A DNA stretch of 64,000 bases from CAZRUM01 sp964603435 (lineage in GTDB: Bacteria > Patescibacteriota > Patescibacteriia > Magasanikbacterales > UBA922), in NCBI GenBank assembly GCA_964603435.1, contig CAZRUM010000001.1:1-64000 (forward strand), read 5' to 3'. The translations under genes and the position numbers were made by a program. Positions within the stretch are counted from its first letter, which is position 1. Each line of letters opens with the position of its first letter. The notes beneath the pieces were generated by a model. That model was not told where the DNA came from, ran no database searches, and was given only the letters and a program-made list of their open reading frames with translations. Shown here in pieces: positions 53,527 to 63,922 of this stretch.

Positions 53527-54528
53527 TTATTCTGACCACTGATAATTAGTAAGTGCCCACTTGGCAATATCGCGAGCTTCGGTAAAGCGAGCTTCGTGAC
53601 TATCTGTACCCAAGACCACTACATCTACCAAATGCCCATTCCCCACTCTCATACAAAAATTATAACCAGAAGCATTGATAAAGCCAGTTTTTCCACCATA
53701 AAAACGTTCGAAATCATGTTCTACCCAACCAAGCAAGAGCCAATCTGTATTCCACATATGATGTGACTTACTTCTTTCTTCTGAATACAAATTTTGTTCT
53801 TTTGTCAACAATGCTTCTTGAATCTTGGGATATTTCAAAACTTCGTTTAATAAAATTACTATATCTGAGGCCGAAGCCACATTGGTCTCATCCAAACCTG
53901 TTGGGTCAGTAAAGTGGGTTTCTGTCATACCCAGTTCTCTTGCCTTTTGATTCATCCGCTCTACGAAAGCCTCTATCGGCCAGTCCAAAGCATTAACCAA
54001 AGACAAGATTGCCTTATTAGAAGACGCCACTAAACCGGCTAGCCAGAGCTGATCCAAAGTATATACATCTCCCTGATACACATGAGTACCAAGTGAATCC
54101 TCTCCCACAACCACAGTACTAGTAGTCCAATCCGGATGTTTTTCGAGTATCACCAAAACGCTCATTAGTTTGGTAATACTTGCCATTGGCCATTTATCAT
54201 ATTCTTGTTTTTTATAAAGAACCATACCAGTTTTCACATCTTTGACAATCATACTGTGAGCACTAAATTGACTCGAATCTGGTATTTCTCCAGTTACCAA
54301 TGGTAATTGTGGTTTTACTGGTAAAGGTGGCTCTACCACAATATCGCCACCTATTTTTTCACCAACGTTTTGCAAAGGTTGCAAAACTTTATTTAAAATA
54401 CTACTATTTTGAAAATCAATTTTTTGAATTGTAAAACCACCAACAGCTATTATAATTACAAAAATAGCCACTAGATTTCTCCACGCGCTTGATTTATCTT
54501 TAGCAACTTCAACTTCTAAAAAATTCAT
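53527..54528 (-). CDS. D-alanyl-D-alanine carboxypeptidase (S11, DacA-like)
   Basis: A 333-residue penicillin-binding protein. The N-terminal membrane anchor is at about residues 18-38. The catalytic SxxK is SITK in MASITKLMSV (about residue 117), the second motif is SSN in ASSNKAI, and the third is KTG in GGKTGF. It trims the terminal D-alanine from peptidoglycan stem peptides outside the membrane. It lies 3 bases after scpB in a minus-strand run. Confidence 0.92.
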   Translation of the reverse strand: MNFLEVEVAKDKSSAWRNLVAIFVIIIAVGGFTIQKIDFQNSSILNKVLQPLQNVGEKIGGDIVVEPPLPVKPQLPLVTGEIPDSSQFSAHSMIVKDVKTGMVLYKKQEYDKWPMASITKLMSVLVILEKHPDWTTSTVVVGEDSLGTHVYQGDVYTLDQLWLAGLVASSNKAILSLVNALDWPIEAFVERMNQKARELGMTETHFTDPTGLDETNVASASDIVILLNEVLKYPKIQEALLTKEQNLYSEERSKSHHMWNTDWLLLGWVEHDFERFYGGKTGFINASGYNFCMRVGNGHLVDVVVLGTDSHEARFTEARDIAKWALTNYQWSE

Positions 54529-54531
54529 AAT

Positions 54532-55068
54532 TTATTCTTTGTTTAAAGCGTTGTCTATAAACCCATGGGCATGTAGAGTTTCAAAATCTGGAAGTTCAGA
54601 AACAGACTTTACACCCAAATGACGTAAAGCCTCTACCGACAAAGTATAGACAGGTAAAATCTTTTGTTCATCATCACTTTCTTCTACCAACCCACGCATA
54701 AGTAAATTACGTATTATAACAGCACAATTTACCCCCCTGATTTGTTCTAATTCTGGACGTGTAATAGGTCCACGATAGGCTACGACTGTTAAAGTTTCAA
54801 GCTGCGCTTTGGTCAATTCTCCTGAGACTTCATCTTTTATAAACATATCTACCACTTCAGCATTTTTAGAATTAGTAGCCATCTGATACTTTTCACCTTC
54901 TGCCAAAATAAAAATACCAGACTCTTCTCCATTAAATTTCATCTTTAATGTTTCTAGAATCTCCTCTACTTCTACTTCCTTTTTTTGTACAGCTTTAGAA
55001 ATCTGTTTAGCAGTCAGTGGTTTTGAAGCTACAAACAAAATTGACTCAACTTGTGATAATAAACTCAT
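54532..55068 (-). CDS. scpB: Segregation and condensation protein ScpB
   Basis: A 178-residue kleisin-partner protein with two winged-helix domains. The signature VAYRGPITRPELEQIRGV is near residue 95, and LLMRGLVEE follows. It binds ScpA and SMC to compact the chromosome. It overlaps scpA by 4 bases, the standard coupling. Confidence 0.94.
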   Translation of the reverse strand: MSLLSQVESILFVASKPLTAKQISKAVQKKEVEVEEILETLKMKFNGEESGIFILAEGEKYQMATNSKNAEVVDMFIKDEVSGELTKAQLETLTVVAYRGPITRPELEQIRGVNCAVIIRNLLMRGLVEESDDEQKILPVYTLSVEALRHLGVKSVSELPDFETLHAHGFIDNALNKE

Positions 55069-55757
55069 ATTTTTTTTATAGAAATATCTGAAAAATTATT
55101 ATTTTGACCTAGTACCACTGTTTTTTGTTTTACAAGCTCAAGTAAAGCTAAAAAACCAACAATGACTTCTGTTTTATTCTTACTATCTGATAGTAGGTCT
55201 GAAAAACTAGTTTGTTTATTTTTTTTGATAAAATCTCTGATCTGATTAATTTTTTCTTTTATACTAACCGACTTATCTATATGTGTTTCTGGTAATGGTT
55301 TTGATGGAGTCAAACGGTGTAACAATTTTTCTATTGATTCACGTAAATTTTCTGTAGCCAAATTATTTGGAGGAGTAAATTCTTCCAACTTTTTTGGAGG
55401 TTCTTTTCTAAAAACAGACTTCTTTTTATCAAGCCAACTTTTATTCAACTTTTTACTAGCTTCTACAAAAGACCTATAAAGACGCAATTGATCCTCAAGA
55501 CTTGGACCCTCTTCCTCTTCTACACCAAATTGTGGTAATAAATTTCTAGACTTTAAAAGCAGTAACCTGGTAGCCACAACTAAAAAATCCGCCAATTCCT
55601 CTGGTTTTTTATTTTCTAGACTGTCCAGATGGTCCAAATACTGCTCTGTAACTTGCGATATAGACACTTCACTAATATTCATTTCCTTTTCATCTAGAAG
55701 CCCAAGCAGTAAGTCTAGAGGTCCTTCAAATTTTCCAAATTTAAATTTTGCAATCAT
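55065..55757 (-). CDS. scpA: Segregation and condensation protein ScpA
   Basis: A 230-residue kleisin. The conserved opening FEGPLDLLLGLLDEKEMNI and the segment ADFLVVATRLLLLKSRNLLP are present, and a C-terminal winged helix (VGFLALLELVKQKTVVL) binds the SMC head. It is the first gene of the scpA-scpB-dacA run. smc is not in the window. Confidence 0.94.
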   Translation of the reverse strand: MIAKFKFGKFEGPLDLLLGLLDEKEMNISEVSISQVTEQYLDHLDSLENKKPEELADFLVVATRLLLLKSRNLLPQFGVEEEEGPSLEDQLRLYRSFVEASKKLNKSWLDKKKSVFRKEPPKKLEEFTPPNNLATENLRESIEKLLHRLTPSKPLPETHIDKSVSIKEKINQIRDFIKKNKQTSFSDLLSDSKNKTEVIVGFLALLELVKQKTVVLGQNNNFSDISIKKI

Positions 55758-55807
55758 AATAAAAAGTAGGTCTATTCTATCATATTAATTAGTTTTTGTC
55801 TTCCTAT

Positions 55808-57955
55808 TTACTCAGATTTAATTATAATATAAATATTTCTCTCCATGTCCCAATGCAAGATAACTTCTCCTGGGGCAGGCTCTACAATTTGATCTTTTTC
55901 AAGAAAAACTATCCTATTCTCTGGAATTTGTGCTTTATATTCCAACAAACCAACAACATGAGCAAAATTCTTTTCAAATGGCCTATCCCATTCCACAAAG
56001 ATTCTATCAGGTTGGACAACAGCTATTTCTTCAACTACAGCAGACAAACTTCTTCCAGTATCATATACATAAGAATATTCATTCCTTAAAATACCCGCCA
56101 TATTATAAAATTGTAAAAAAATGGAAAGAATTAAAACCCAAAAAAGACTTTGTACAACGCGAAGATACCTGGCCTTGCGAATAAGCTCTGTCAAAACTGC
56201 AGAAATTATAAAAATCACACCAACTCGTACACTGTATGTATATCTTGAAGGTAAAATTTCCCACCAATTTGAAAAATTGAAAAAAACAACCACACCCACA
56301 GCAAGCAAAGCCCACAAAAAACCAAACCTCACCAAAATATTATCTCTAAATTTATAAAAAACGAAAATTAAAAATGACAAAGCCACAGAAAAGATCAGCC
56401 AAGCAGTTTTTTCTGAAAGTATATAATTGAGTGGGACGAAGACATCCATAATTGCGATTGGAATCCGTGCCAAAAGCTGTGGGGAAAAAGAAAGAGAACC
56501 GGAAGTAAGCCAAATACTCTGATGTTGCGCCACATACTGCTTTATTATATACATAAGAGTTGTCGAAAAAAACAATACCCAATAAATAATATATGCAAAA
56601 TTAACTTTATCTTTATTTTTTAACCTAAAATAAACACCGATTGTAAACAAAAGTACAGGCAACGCCATGGATATTTCCTTTGTACCAAAAGCTAAAACCA
56701 ACGACAAAAAGGAAGTTGAAAGACAAATAATCTGATTTTTTTTGTCTATACTGTTGTAGTACTTTACTAAAAACAAACAACTAAGTAACATAAAAAACAC
56801 TGCAAAGGAATGCATATTAGCTCCAATCCAAACCAAAGGCTCATAAGCACTGCCGGCCAATGCAAAAAGCATGGTAGCAAAAAGACCAGTGACATATGAT
56901 TTACTTATATCACGAGCCAAAAGACCAACTAAGAAAGAATTGCACACATGCACCATCAGGCCAATAAAAAAATAATAAGCTGAGTAAGAATTAAAAATTC
57001 CCACAGAAAAAGCATAAAAAGCATTTAAAACCGGGGAATAGAAAGTTGACATATGTGCACCAAAGACAGTTATCTCTCCAGTTAAAATTTTCCAACCATG
57101 CCATAGCCAGGTAAAATCATCTGAGAAAAAATAACCAAATTTCATTGTCCAACCAAATAAAACAAAAGTTATAATAAAAGGAAATAAAAAATACAAAAAA
57201 TTCCAAACTCTTTTTTTAATTACTAACTCGGAAATTAAAGTGGTGTCCAAAAGATAACGCACAGCATCCTGCCAACTAACACTCGAAGCATCTTTGTGAT
57301 CCCAAAATATTGAAATTTGTTTTACTAAAAACCCACTTATGTGTACAAGAGATAACAACTCCAAATCAAAAGAAAATCTTGTTCTTTCTACTTTTAAAGC
57401 TAAATTCTTGATATCGTTGTTAAAAAATTTAAAACCACATTGGACATCATGAAAAGGTAAACGAAAAATTGAACGAGAAATAAAATTAAAAAAAGCTGAA
57501 CCGAATCTCCTTAACCATGAATAACCTGAAAATCCAAAATCTTGTCGCTCCCCTGCCACAACACCAAATCCACCAACACTCAGGGCATTTAAAGCTTGTG
57601 GAATAGCTTTTTTATAATCAACAGACAAATCCACATCTAAATAGCCGTAAAAATCAGTCTCCACACTTTTCAATCCAGCCTGAATCGCAGCCCCTTTGCC
57701 CTGATTTTTTTCAAGAAAGACAGATACAAATTTAATACTTTTATCATCACTATTATTAACTTTCTCTTTTGATTCCAAAATCTTTTGTTTACTAGAGTCA
57801 GAGCTACCATCATCAACAAAGACCAAAATCCAAGTAAAATCTTTTTGCTCTGCACAAAAAGAAGACAGATTATGTACTGCTTCTTTTATTTTACCTTCCT
57901 CATTAAAAGAAGGAACAATTATAGCACAAGTTTTTTTATTAATAATTTTTTCCAT
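55808..57955 (-). CDS. Glycosyltransferase family 2 fused to a membrane GT-C-like domain
   Basis: A 715-residue fusion. Residues 1-250 are a DPM1-type GT2 (IIVPSFNEEGKI, FVDDGSSDSS, DVDLSV, QCGFKFF) that would load a lipid-linked sugar. The rest holds about eleven membrane helices with an extracytoplasmic loop after the first (FFSDDFTWLWHG, acidic pair DD), as in GT-C transferases. I infer that one protein both makes the lipid-linked donor and transfers the sugar outside. It lies 6 bases after a second membrane transferase. Confidence 0.8.
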   Translation of the reverse strand: MEKIINKKTCAIIVPSFNEEGKIKEAVHNLSSFCAEQKDFTWILVFVDDGSSDSSKQKILESKEKVNNSDDKSIKFVSVFLEKNQGKGAAIQAGLKSVETDFYGYLDVDLSVDYKKAIPQALNALSVGGFGVVAGERQDFGFSGYSWLRRFGSAFFNFISRSIFRLPFHDVQCGFKFFNNDIKNLALKVERTRFSFDLELLSLVHISGFLVKQISIFWDHKDASSVSWQDAVRYLLDTTLISELVIKKRVWNFLYFLFPFIITFVLFGWTMKFGYFFSDDFTWLWHGWKILTGEITVFGAHMSTFYSPVLNAFYAFSVGIFNSYSAYYFFIGLMVHVCNSFLVGLLARDISKSYVTGLFATMLFALAGSAYEPLVWIGANMHSFAVFFMLLSCLFLVKYYNSIDKKNQIICLSTSFLSLVLAFGTKEISMALPVLLFTIGVYFRLKNKDKVNFAYIIYWVLFFSTTLMYIIKQYVAQHQSIWLTSGSLSFSPQLLARIPIAIMDVFVPLNYILSEKTAWLIFSVALSFLIFVFYKFRDNILVRFGFLWALLAVGVVVFFNFSNWWEILPSRYTYSVRVGVIFIISAVLTELIRKARYLRVVQSLFWVLILSIFLQFYNMAGILRNEYSYVYDTGRSLSAVVEEIAVVQPDRIFVEWDRPFEKNFAHVVGLLEYKAQIPENRIVFLEKDQIVEPAPGEVILHWDMERNIYIIIKSE

Positions 57956-57961
57956 AAAAGA

Positions 57962-59683
57962 TTACTCAATCTCTACCCTATCCCAAACCACATATTCTTT
58001 GTTTTCATATACCTTAGTAAAGAATGGCTCCACTATCAAATCCTTTTTTATTTCTACCACCAGACCTTTGGAAAGATTAGGAAAATTATCAATTTCGAAA
58101 GCCAAATTATAAATACCTTGATCTTTTTTATACAATATAAATCTATCAATTGGACTATAAAAATTAGAGGATGACAAATTATAAAATTCTTCAGCATTAC
58201 CACTAAGAGAAAGATTTTTTATAAAACTTAGTCTACCAGAAAACAAAGCTGCCGGATGAGAATTGTGCTGATTAAAATAAATAAAATTATTTATAGGCAA
58301 GAAAGCATTTAACTCGACTATACCAGAATGAAGAATTGTCTTTTGTTCTATCTCCTTATCTTCTTCCAAAAATTTTACAAGATCCGCAATTGGAGCCGAT
58401 AAGAATCTAGACTCCACCAACCTACTCTGTACCTTTGGATTATCTATAAAAAATCCAAAAAACATTTGGGTAGACAAAAATAGTAAAGCTACCAATAAAA
58501 CTGGTTTTTCAAATTTATTAAAAGACTTTGTTTTTTTCAAAAAACCCCAAAGTTCCCCTATCCCATAAGCCAAAGCAAAAGCCAATACAGTGCGATTTAA
58601 AAAATAAAAACCTTTAAACTCTTGGATAGGAGTATCAAATAATAACACAGTGAGAAAACCGACTGTTTGCCAAATATATGAAGACAAGAATATAAAAAAT
58701 AATATTTTGATATACTCACGCTTATAAAAAAATAACAAGCTAAAAAAACCACCCAACATCAAAAAGGATTTCAAAGAAACAAACTCAAACATGGGTGCAT
58801 ACAAAGAAATACCTTTACTCGTTATTAAAATAGTTTGCCAATTTTCAGAACCATTGACCTGATACGTCGCTATCAAGGGAAAAATATATGGAGATGACAC
58901 CAACAAAGTTATTACCCCTACACCCAACAATCTTAAATAAAACCTAATTTGCTCCTTTTTTGACACAGACAAAGCATAAAAAGATATGGCAATTGCACCA
59001 AAAACCAACCAAAGATAATAGGTCATAAATATAATTCCACCTGTAATACCATAAATCAAAAAGGATTTCCAACCAAAAGACTTTCTCCTAATATCCAACA
59101 CTAAAAAACTAATCCACAAAATAGACAAAGCCACTGACAATAATTCGTAAGGTTTTTGTACAAAAGCATCCCAATCAATAAAAAGACTAATTATAATTGG
59201 CGTTAAAAAAAATACTAACTTGTGTGGTAAATTTATATCTTCTTTTTTTTCATTCCAGTACCACTTTTGAATAAAATAAATTAACCAAGGAAACAAAAAT
59301 AAAGACACAAAAGCTGCCAACTTGGCCATCTGCACACCATTAAAATCTAACAACGAACCTAAAAAGCCAAACAGGCAAAAAAACAAAGGTGGGTAAAATG
59401 CTGTAAAATTTGAATAAGAAAAATCTTTCCATGGTAGATGAGACATTTTTTCGTACATAGCTGCTATAGTCAGCTCATCACCTCTCAACCCCCAAAACAT
59501 CAATTGCATATCATTTGCAAATATATAATAAGCCAAAGCTGACAAAATAGTATAAAGTAATAAAAACCAATAGTCTTTGGCTTTTTTCCAAATCAAAACA
59601 CTGCCCACTATCCAAAAAATTGGTAACAGCAGTTTTATAGTCAAAATTTGTTTTAACAAATGAATATCAAAATCTATTGGCAT
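57962..59683 (-). CDS. Polytopic membrane protein, GT-C glycosyltransferase-like
   Basis: A 573-residue protein with about twelve helices. The first extracytoplasmic loop carries LRGDELTIAAMYEKMSHLPW and YPPLFF, the acidic-loop arrangement of GT-C transferases such as arabinofuranosyl- or mannosyltransferases. The C-terminal 140 residues are a soluble external domain. The sugar and acceptor are unknown. It pairs with the GT2 fusion downstream for surface glycan building. Confidence 0.72.
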   Translation of the reverse strand: MPIDFDIHLLKQILTIKLLLPIFWIVGSVLIWKKAKDYWFLLLYTILSALAYYIFANDMQLMFWGLRGDELTIAAMYEKMSHLPWKDFSYSNFTAFYPPLFFCLFGFLGSLLDFNGVQMAKLAAFVSLFLFPWLIYFIQKWYWNEKKEDINLPHKLVFFLTPIIISLFIDWDAFVQKPYELLSVALSILWISFLVLDIRRKSFGWKSFLIYGITGGIIFMTYYLWLVFGAIAISFYALSVSKKEQIRFYLRLLGVGVITLLVSSPYIFPLIATYQVNGSENWQTILITSKGISLYAPMFEFVSLKSFLMLGGFFSLLFFYKREYIKILFFIFLSSYIWQTVGFLTVLLFDTPIQEFKGFYFLNRTVLAFALAYGIGELWGFLKKTKSFNKFEKPVLLVALLFLSTQMFFGFFIDNPKVQSRLVESRFLSAPIADLVKFLEEDKEIEQKTILHSGIVELNAFLPINNFIYFNQHNSHPAALFSGRLSFIKNLSLSGNAEEFYNLSSSNFYSPIDRFILYKKDQGIYNLAFEIDNFPNLSKGLVVEIKKDLIVEPFFTKVYENKEYVVWDRVEIE

Positions 59684-59720
59684 AATAAAATATAAAAATA
59701 TAGCCTTACTAGTGCTATTA

Positions 59721-60026
59721 TTATCGAGATTTAAAAGGTAATTTCTCCTGCCCCTGAGACATAATAATCAAAGCCTGTTTTTCACCTTTGCTGGTCAATT
59801 TTATATGTGTAATAAACCACTTGTGAGGAGTACGCCTACCGTAGCCAATAAGCAGTTCTTTATCAATTAGACGTTCGATGCTTTTGGTAATAATACTTTT
59901 CTGATATTTCTCTGTAGCTTTTCTTTTTGAGGTTTCGTAAAAACCACGAAGAATTTTTCTATCTTGTTTATTTCCTTTTCGTAAACACTCCGTTAAAATG
60001 TATCTTTGGAGTGTACTAAATTTCAT
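59721..60026 (-). CDS. Small winged-helix-like protein
   Basis: A 101-residue basic protein. LQRYILTECL, ITKSIERLIDKELLIGYGRR and the strand pair ITHIKLTSKGEKQAL suggest a MarR/PadR-type winged helix. It may be a DNA-binding regulator. It lies between aspS and the membrane glycosyltransferases. The target is unknown. Confidence 0.55.
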   Translation of the reverse strand: MKFSTLQRYILTECLRKGNKQDRKILRGFYETSKRKATEKYQKSIITKSIERLIDKELLIGYGRRTPHKWFITHIKLTSKGEKQALIIMSQGQEKLPFKSR

Positions 60027-60032
60027 ACCAAA

Positions 60033-61466
60033 TTATTTTTTATCAATTTTGACTTTTAGGTCTTTCAACTGATCTTCCGGAACCTCAGATGGAGCTTCCA
60101 TCATCAAATCTTTGGCGTCAGCTGTCAATGGAAAAGCTATCACCTCACGAATAGTATCTTCTGCTTGTAATATAGAAAGCATTCTATCAAAACCAGGAGC
60201 CATACCTCCATGAGGAGGTACTCCATAGGTAAATGCTTCTAACATATGACCAAATTCTTGTTTTTTCTTCTCGTCAAAACCAATAAGATCAAAGACTTTT
60301 TCTTGTATATCTCTATCATAAATTCGAAGAGCTCCCCCACCAACTTCCACACCATTTAAAACTAGATCGTGCTGATAAGATTTTACTTTACTAGGATCTG
60401 TATCTAATAAAGAAAGATCCTCTTCTTTTGGTCTAGTAAACATATTGTGAGCTGGTGCCCATTTACCAGAGCTTCCATGGAAGTGATCTTCTGATCCTTT
60501 ATCTTCTGTTTGAGGTTCAAACAATGGCCAATTAACAATAAAAGCAAAAGCTAATTCATCTTTGTCTTCTTTATTTTTTCTAAGATCTGGTTTATCAGTA
60601 CCATATTTATCCATTACTTCTTGCCATTCTAGTCTTGGCCATTTTTCAAAAGTCATTTTCTTTTCCGGCCAAAGTTCTTTAATCATTTTAGTAAACATTT
60701 CTTCTACTAAATCCAAAATTTCACCCTGACTCATAAAACTCATTTCCATATCTAGCTGATAAAATTCTCCTGGTGATCTGTCGGCTCTGGCATCTTCATC
60801 ACGAAAACACGGTGCAATCTGAAAATACTTTTCCATACCAGCTACCATGAGCAATTGTTTATATTGTTGTGGAGCTTGTGGTAAGGCAAAAAACTGCCCT
60901 GGAAACTTGCGAGATGGAACTAGATAATCTCTGGCTCCTTCTGGAGTTGATTTTGACAATATCGGAGTGTGAATTTCATTGAAATCTTGACCATGTAAAT
61001 GACCACGCAAAAAAGCCATCATTTTGGAACGCATTATCATATTATTTTTCATTCGCTCTGAACGTAAATCTAGATAACGATATTTCAAACGCAATTCTTC
61101 ATTAATAACTTTTGTATCTTTATCAATTTCAAATGGAGGTGTTTTACATTCACTCAACACTTTCAAACCTTTGGCTAAAATTTCAACATTACCAGTCGGC
61201 ATGTCTGGGTTTTTTTGCCTATCTCCACGTTCTTGGACAATACCAGTGATTTCAACCACCCACTCTGGTCTAACACGTGTTAACTCCTCTTGTGAGGCTT
61301 CATCTAGCTCTGCTGGCACGCCCACAACCTGGACAACACCTTTCATGTCACGCAAATCTAAAAACGCAATTTTGCCCATATTACGACGGGCATTGACCCA
61401 ACCTTTTAGTAAGACTTCTTTACCTACCATTTCAGAAGTTTGTGTAGAATAAATTCTCTCATTCAT
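60033..61466 (-). CDS. aspS: Aspartate-tRNA ligase, short form
   Basis: A 477-residue class II synthetase. The OB anticodon-binding domain (VLLKGWVNARRNMGKIAFLD) is followed by motif 2 (FRDEDARADRSPGEFYQLD) and motif 3 (GMAPGFDRMLSIL). The roughly 110-residue GAD insertion of ordinary bacterial AspRS is absent: the chain passes directly from DELAFAFIVNWPLFE to the catalytic core. asnS is nearby, so a separate AsnRS exists and direct Asn-tRNA charging is available. Confidence 0.93.
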   Translation of the reverse strand: MNERIYSTQTSEMVGKEVLLKGWVNARRNMGKIAFLDLRDMKGVVQVVGVPAELDEASQEELTRVRPEWVVEITGIVQERGDRQKNPDMPTGNVEILAKGLKVLSECKTPPFEIDKDTKVINEELRLKYRYLDLRSERMKNNMIMRSKMMAFLRGHLHGQDFNEIHTPILSKSTPEGARDYLVPSRKFPGQFFALPQAPQQYKQLLMVAGMEKYFQIAPCFRDEDARADRSPGEFYQLDMEMSFMSQGEILDLVEEMFTKMIKELWPEKKMTFEKWPRLEWQEVMDKYGTDKPDLRKNKEDKDELAFAFIVNWPLFEPQTEDKGSEDHFHGSSGKWAPAHNMFTRPKEEDLSLLDTDPSKVKSYQHDLVLNGVEVGGGALRIYDRDIQEKVFDLIGFDEKKKQEFGHMLEAFTYGVPPHGGMAPGFDRMLSILQAEDTIREVIAFPLTADAKDLMMEAPSEVPEDQLKDLKVKIDKK

Positions 61467-61582
61467 ATAAAAAAAATAAGGTTATTTAAATATTGTATAT
61501 ATTTTAGCATATCTCAATTGATTTTACAATTAAAAAACCCTCTGTTTTTTATGAAAAATAAAGGGTCATTTTTTGGCTTATC

Positions 61583-62617
61583 TTAGCCTTTTTTTAGCAA
61601 TTTTACCACAAAAAACCCTTCCATCTCTTTATCAGGCATAATGCGTAAAGATTTTTTAACAACGTCCTTATTTATTTCCTTATTTTTGAATATTTTTACA
61701 ATTGGCAACCTCGCTACATCCAAGTCAATTGGAAGTATTTCACAATTACTCGTATGTTCTACAAATTTACTAATTTGCAATTCATTTTCCTCTGGAGCAA
61801 AAGTACAAGTAGAATAAACTAAAACTCCTCCCGGTTTAAGAGCTCCCCAGGCAGATCTCAACAAATCTGATTGTTTGTGTGCCATTTCTTTAACTTTTTG
61901 CTCGTTCCAATAAGAAAAACTCTTAGGTCTATCAACCAAAAATCTAGCTTCTGCACTACAAGGTGCGTCAAGCAAAATTTTATCAAAATACTCTGGATAT
62001 TCTTTACCAAGTACTACTCCATCCTCCGAACGAAGAGTAAATTGCCAATCATCGAGCTCCCCCTCTATAACGGCAGACGAGTTTACCACACCCAACAATT
62101 CCATATTATGTTTCAACTTCAAAAATCTTATTCTATTATTATCATTAGCGACTAGCTCACCTTTTCTCACCCCCTCTGAATCAGACATCAAAGCGGCAAT
62201 TTGTGAAGTTTTACTTCCAGGAGCGGCGGTCAGATCCAAAACTTTTTCTCCGGACTGAGGAGATAAAACTAACGGAGGGACCATGCTAGCTAAACTCTGC
62301 AAATAAATTTTACCTGTCTTATAAATATCCAAATCAAGTATGTCTTGTTTCCACTTGTTTTGCAAAATAAAAGCATCTTTATACCAAGAGACATCTTTGA
62401 GTTTGAAACCATTTTCTAATAATATCTTTTCAATATCTTGTCTTGTTGTTTTTAAACTATTAGCACGAAAAGTAATTGGTTTCTTTACAAAAGTAGACTT
62501 AATTTCCTCAGACAAAGAAACACCAAACATTTCTGTCAGGCGTTCTAAAAAAATTTCTGATATAGAAGTAGATTGTTTTGTTTTTTTATTTTTTCCCATA
62601 GAAACACAAAATCCCAT
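61583..62617 (-). CDS. RsmB/NSUN-type RNA cytosine-C5 methyltransferase
   Basis: A 344-residue SAM-dependent enzyme. The SAM loop is LDLTAAPGSKTSQIA, the motif IV cysteine is in DAPCSAEARF, and the catalytic cysteine is in YSTCTFAPEENE. An N-terminal PUA-like or RRM-like cap precedes (PITFRANSLKTT). It modifies rRNA or tRNA; RsmF-like is the closest guess. The start could also be the ATG at 62599. It begins 9 bases after asnS. Confidence 0.88.
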   Translation of the reverse strand: MGFCVSMGKNKKTKQSTSISEIFLERLTEMFGVSLSEEIKSTFVKKPITFRANSLKTTRQDIEKILLENGFKLKDVSWYKDAFILQNKWKQDILDLDIYKTGKIYLQSLASMVPPLVLSPQSGEKVLDLTAAPGSKTSQIAALMSDSEGVRKGELVANDNNRIRFLKLKHNMELLGVVNSSAVIEGELDDWQFTLRSEDGVVLGKEYPEYFDKILLDAPCSAEARFLVDRPKSFSYWNEQKVKEMAHKQSDLLRSAWGALKPGGVLVYSTCTFAPEENELQISKFVEHTSNCEILPIDLDVARLPIVKIFKNKEINKDVVKKSLRIMPDKEMEGFFVVKLLKKG

Positions 62618-62626
62618 TAACCATGA

Positions 62627-63922
62627 TTATGGCTTGAGACGATTTACCAATCTAGGAAACAGGGTACATTCACGAATATGTTCTGCCCCAGATATCCAAC
62701 GTACAGTTCTTTCAATGCCTATACCAAAGCCACTATGTGGCACAGAGCCATATTTTCTAAGATCAGTATACCATTTGTAATCTTCTTCACTTAAATTATC
62801 TTCTTTGATGCGTTCTGATAATAAAGCAAAATCATCCTCACGTTGTGAACCACCAATCAGCTCCCCTGCCCCTTCAATTCCAATCAGATCACTATTCAAA
62901 ACTCGTGAATCATCTTCCTTATCAATCTTCATATAAAATGGTTTGATATTTTTTGGCCATTTTTCTATAAAGACTGGCACATCAGAATCTTTCGTAAGCA
63001 AACCTTCATCGTCATTTCCCAAATCTTCTCCATGTTTTATATCACTACCCACCTCATTTAATTTTTTGATAGCTTCATCATAAGTATAACGAGTAAATGG
63101 TTTGTCCATCATTTTTTCCAATGCAGCAGTATCACGTTCTAGAATTTTAAACTCTGCCCCACAATCTGCTAAACATTTTTTAACAATGGCTTTTACCAGA
63201 CCTTCTTGAATATCCAAGTTTTCATCATGTTCTACAAAAGCAGCTTCTGCATCCATCATCCAAAATTCTGTTAGATGACGCTTGGTAGTAGATTTTTCTG
63301 CTCTAAACACTGGACCAAAATCATAACAACGCCCCACTGAAGAAATGGCTGCTTCAATATAAAGCTGTCCAGATTGAGATAGATAAGCTTCACCTAGATC
63401 AAAGTATGGCACAGGGAATAAAGTAGTAGTCCCTTCACAAGCATTTGGAGTAAAAATTGGTGAGTCAGTTCTAATAAAACCAATAGTATGAAGATATTCA
63501 TTTACAGCAGTTTCAATCACATCACGAATACGTAAAATTGCCCACTGTTTTTTTGAGCGAAGCCAAAGATGACGATTGTCTGATAAAAATTCTGGACCAT
63601 GTTCTTTTAATGCAATTGGATATTCTTCTGCCAATTGAATAATTTTAAAATCCGTTACTTGAAGCTCAAAGACACCTTCTTGCTTTGGGTGAGCTACCAC
63701 CTTTCCACTAGCTTCCAAAGATGACTCTTGGGTTATTTTCTCGACCTCTTCCCACATCTCTTCTGCTAAATCACTTTTGGCAGCCACAGCCTGGACAAAA
63801 CCAGTACCGTCACGCAATTCCAAAAAAGCTAATTTTCCAGATGAGCGTTTGTTGTATAGCCAGCCTTTAATTGTAACTTCGCTATCAACATGACTAGAGA
63901 TATCTTTTATAAATGTCTGCAT
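62627..63922 (-). CDS. asnS: Asparagine-tRNA ligase
   Basis: A 431-residue class II synthetase. The OB fold (VTIKGWLYNKRSSGKLAFLE) is followed by motif 2 (FGPVFRAEKSTTKRHLTEFW) and motif 3 (GFGIGIERTVRWIS). I place the start at the ATG at 63922 (MQTFIKDISS), since upstream in-frame codons are not synthetase-like. Its presence beside aspS indicates direct Asn-tRNA formation. The last 78 bases of the window hold its upstream region only. Confidence 0.94.
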   Translation of the reverse strand: MQTFIKDISSHVDSEVTIKGWLYNKRSSGKLAFLELRDGTGFVQAVAAKSDLAEEMWEEVEKITQESSLEASGKVVAHPKQEGVFELQVTDFKIIQLAEEYPIALKEHGPEFLSDNRHLWLRSKKQWAILRIRDVIETAVNEYLHTIGFIRTDSPIFTPNACEGTTTLFPVPYFDLGEAYLSQSGQLYIEAAISSVGRCYDFGPVFRAEKSTTKRHLTEFWMMDAEAAFVEHDENLDIQEGLVKAIVKKCLADCGAEFKILERDTAALEKMMDKPFTRYTYDEAIKKLNEVGSDIKHGEDLGNDDEGLLTKDSDVPVFIEKWPKNIKPFYMKIDKEDDSRVLNSDLIGIEGAGELIGGSQREDDFALLSERIKEDNLSEEDYKWYTDLRKYGSVPHSGFGIGIERTVRWISGAEHIRECTLFPRLVNRLKP

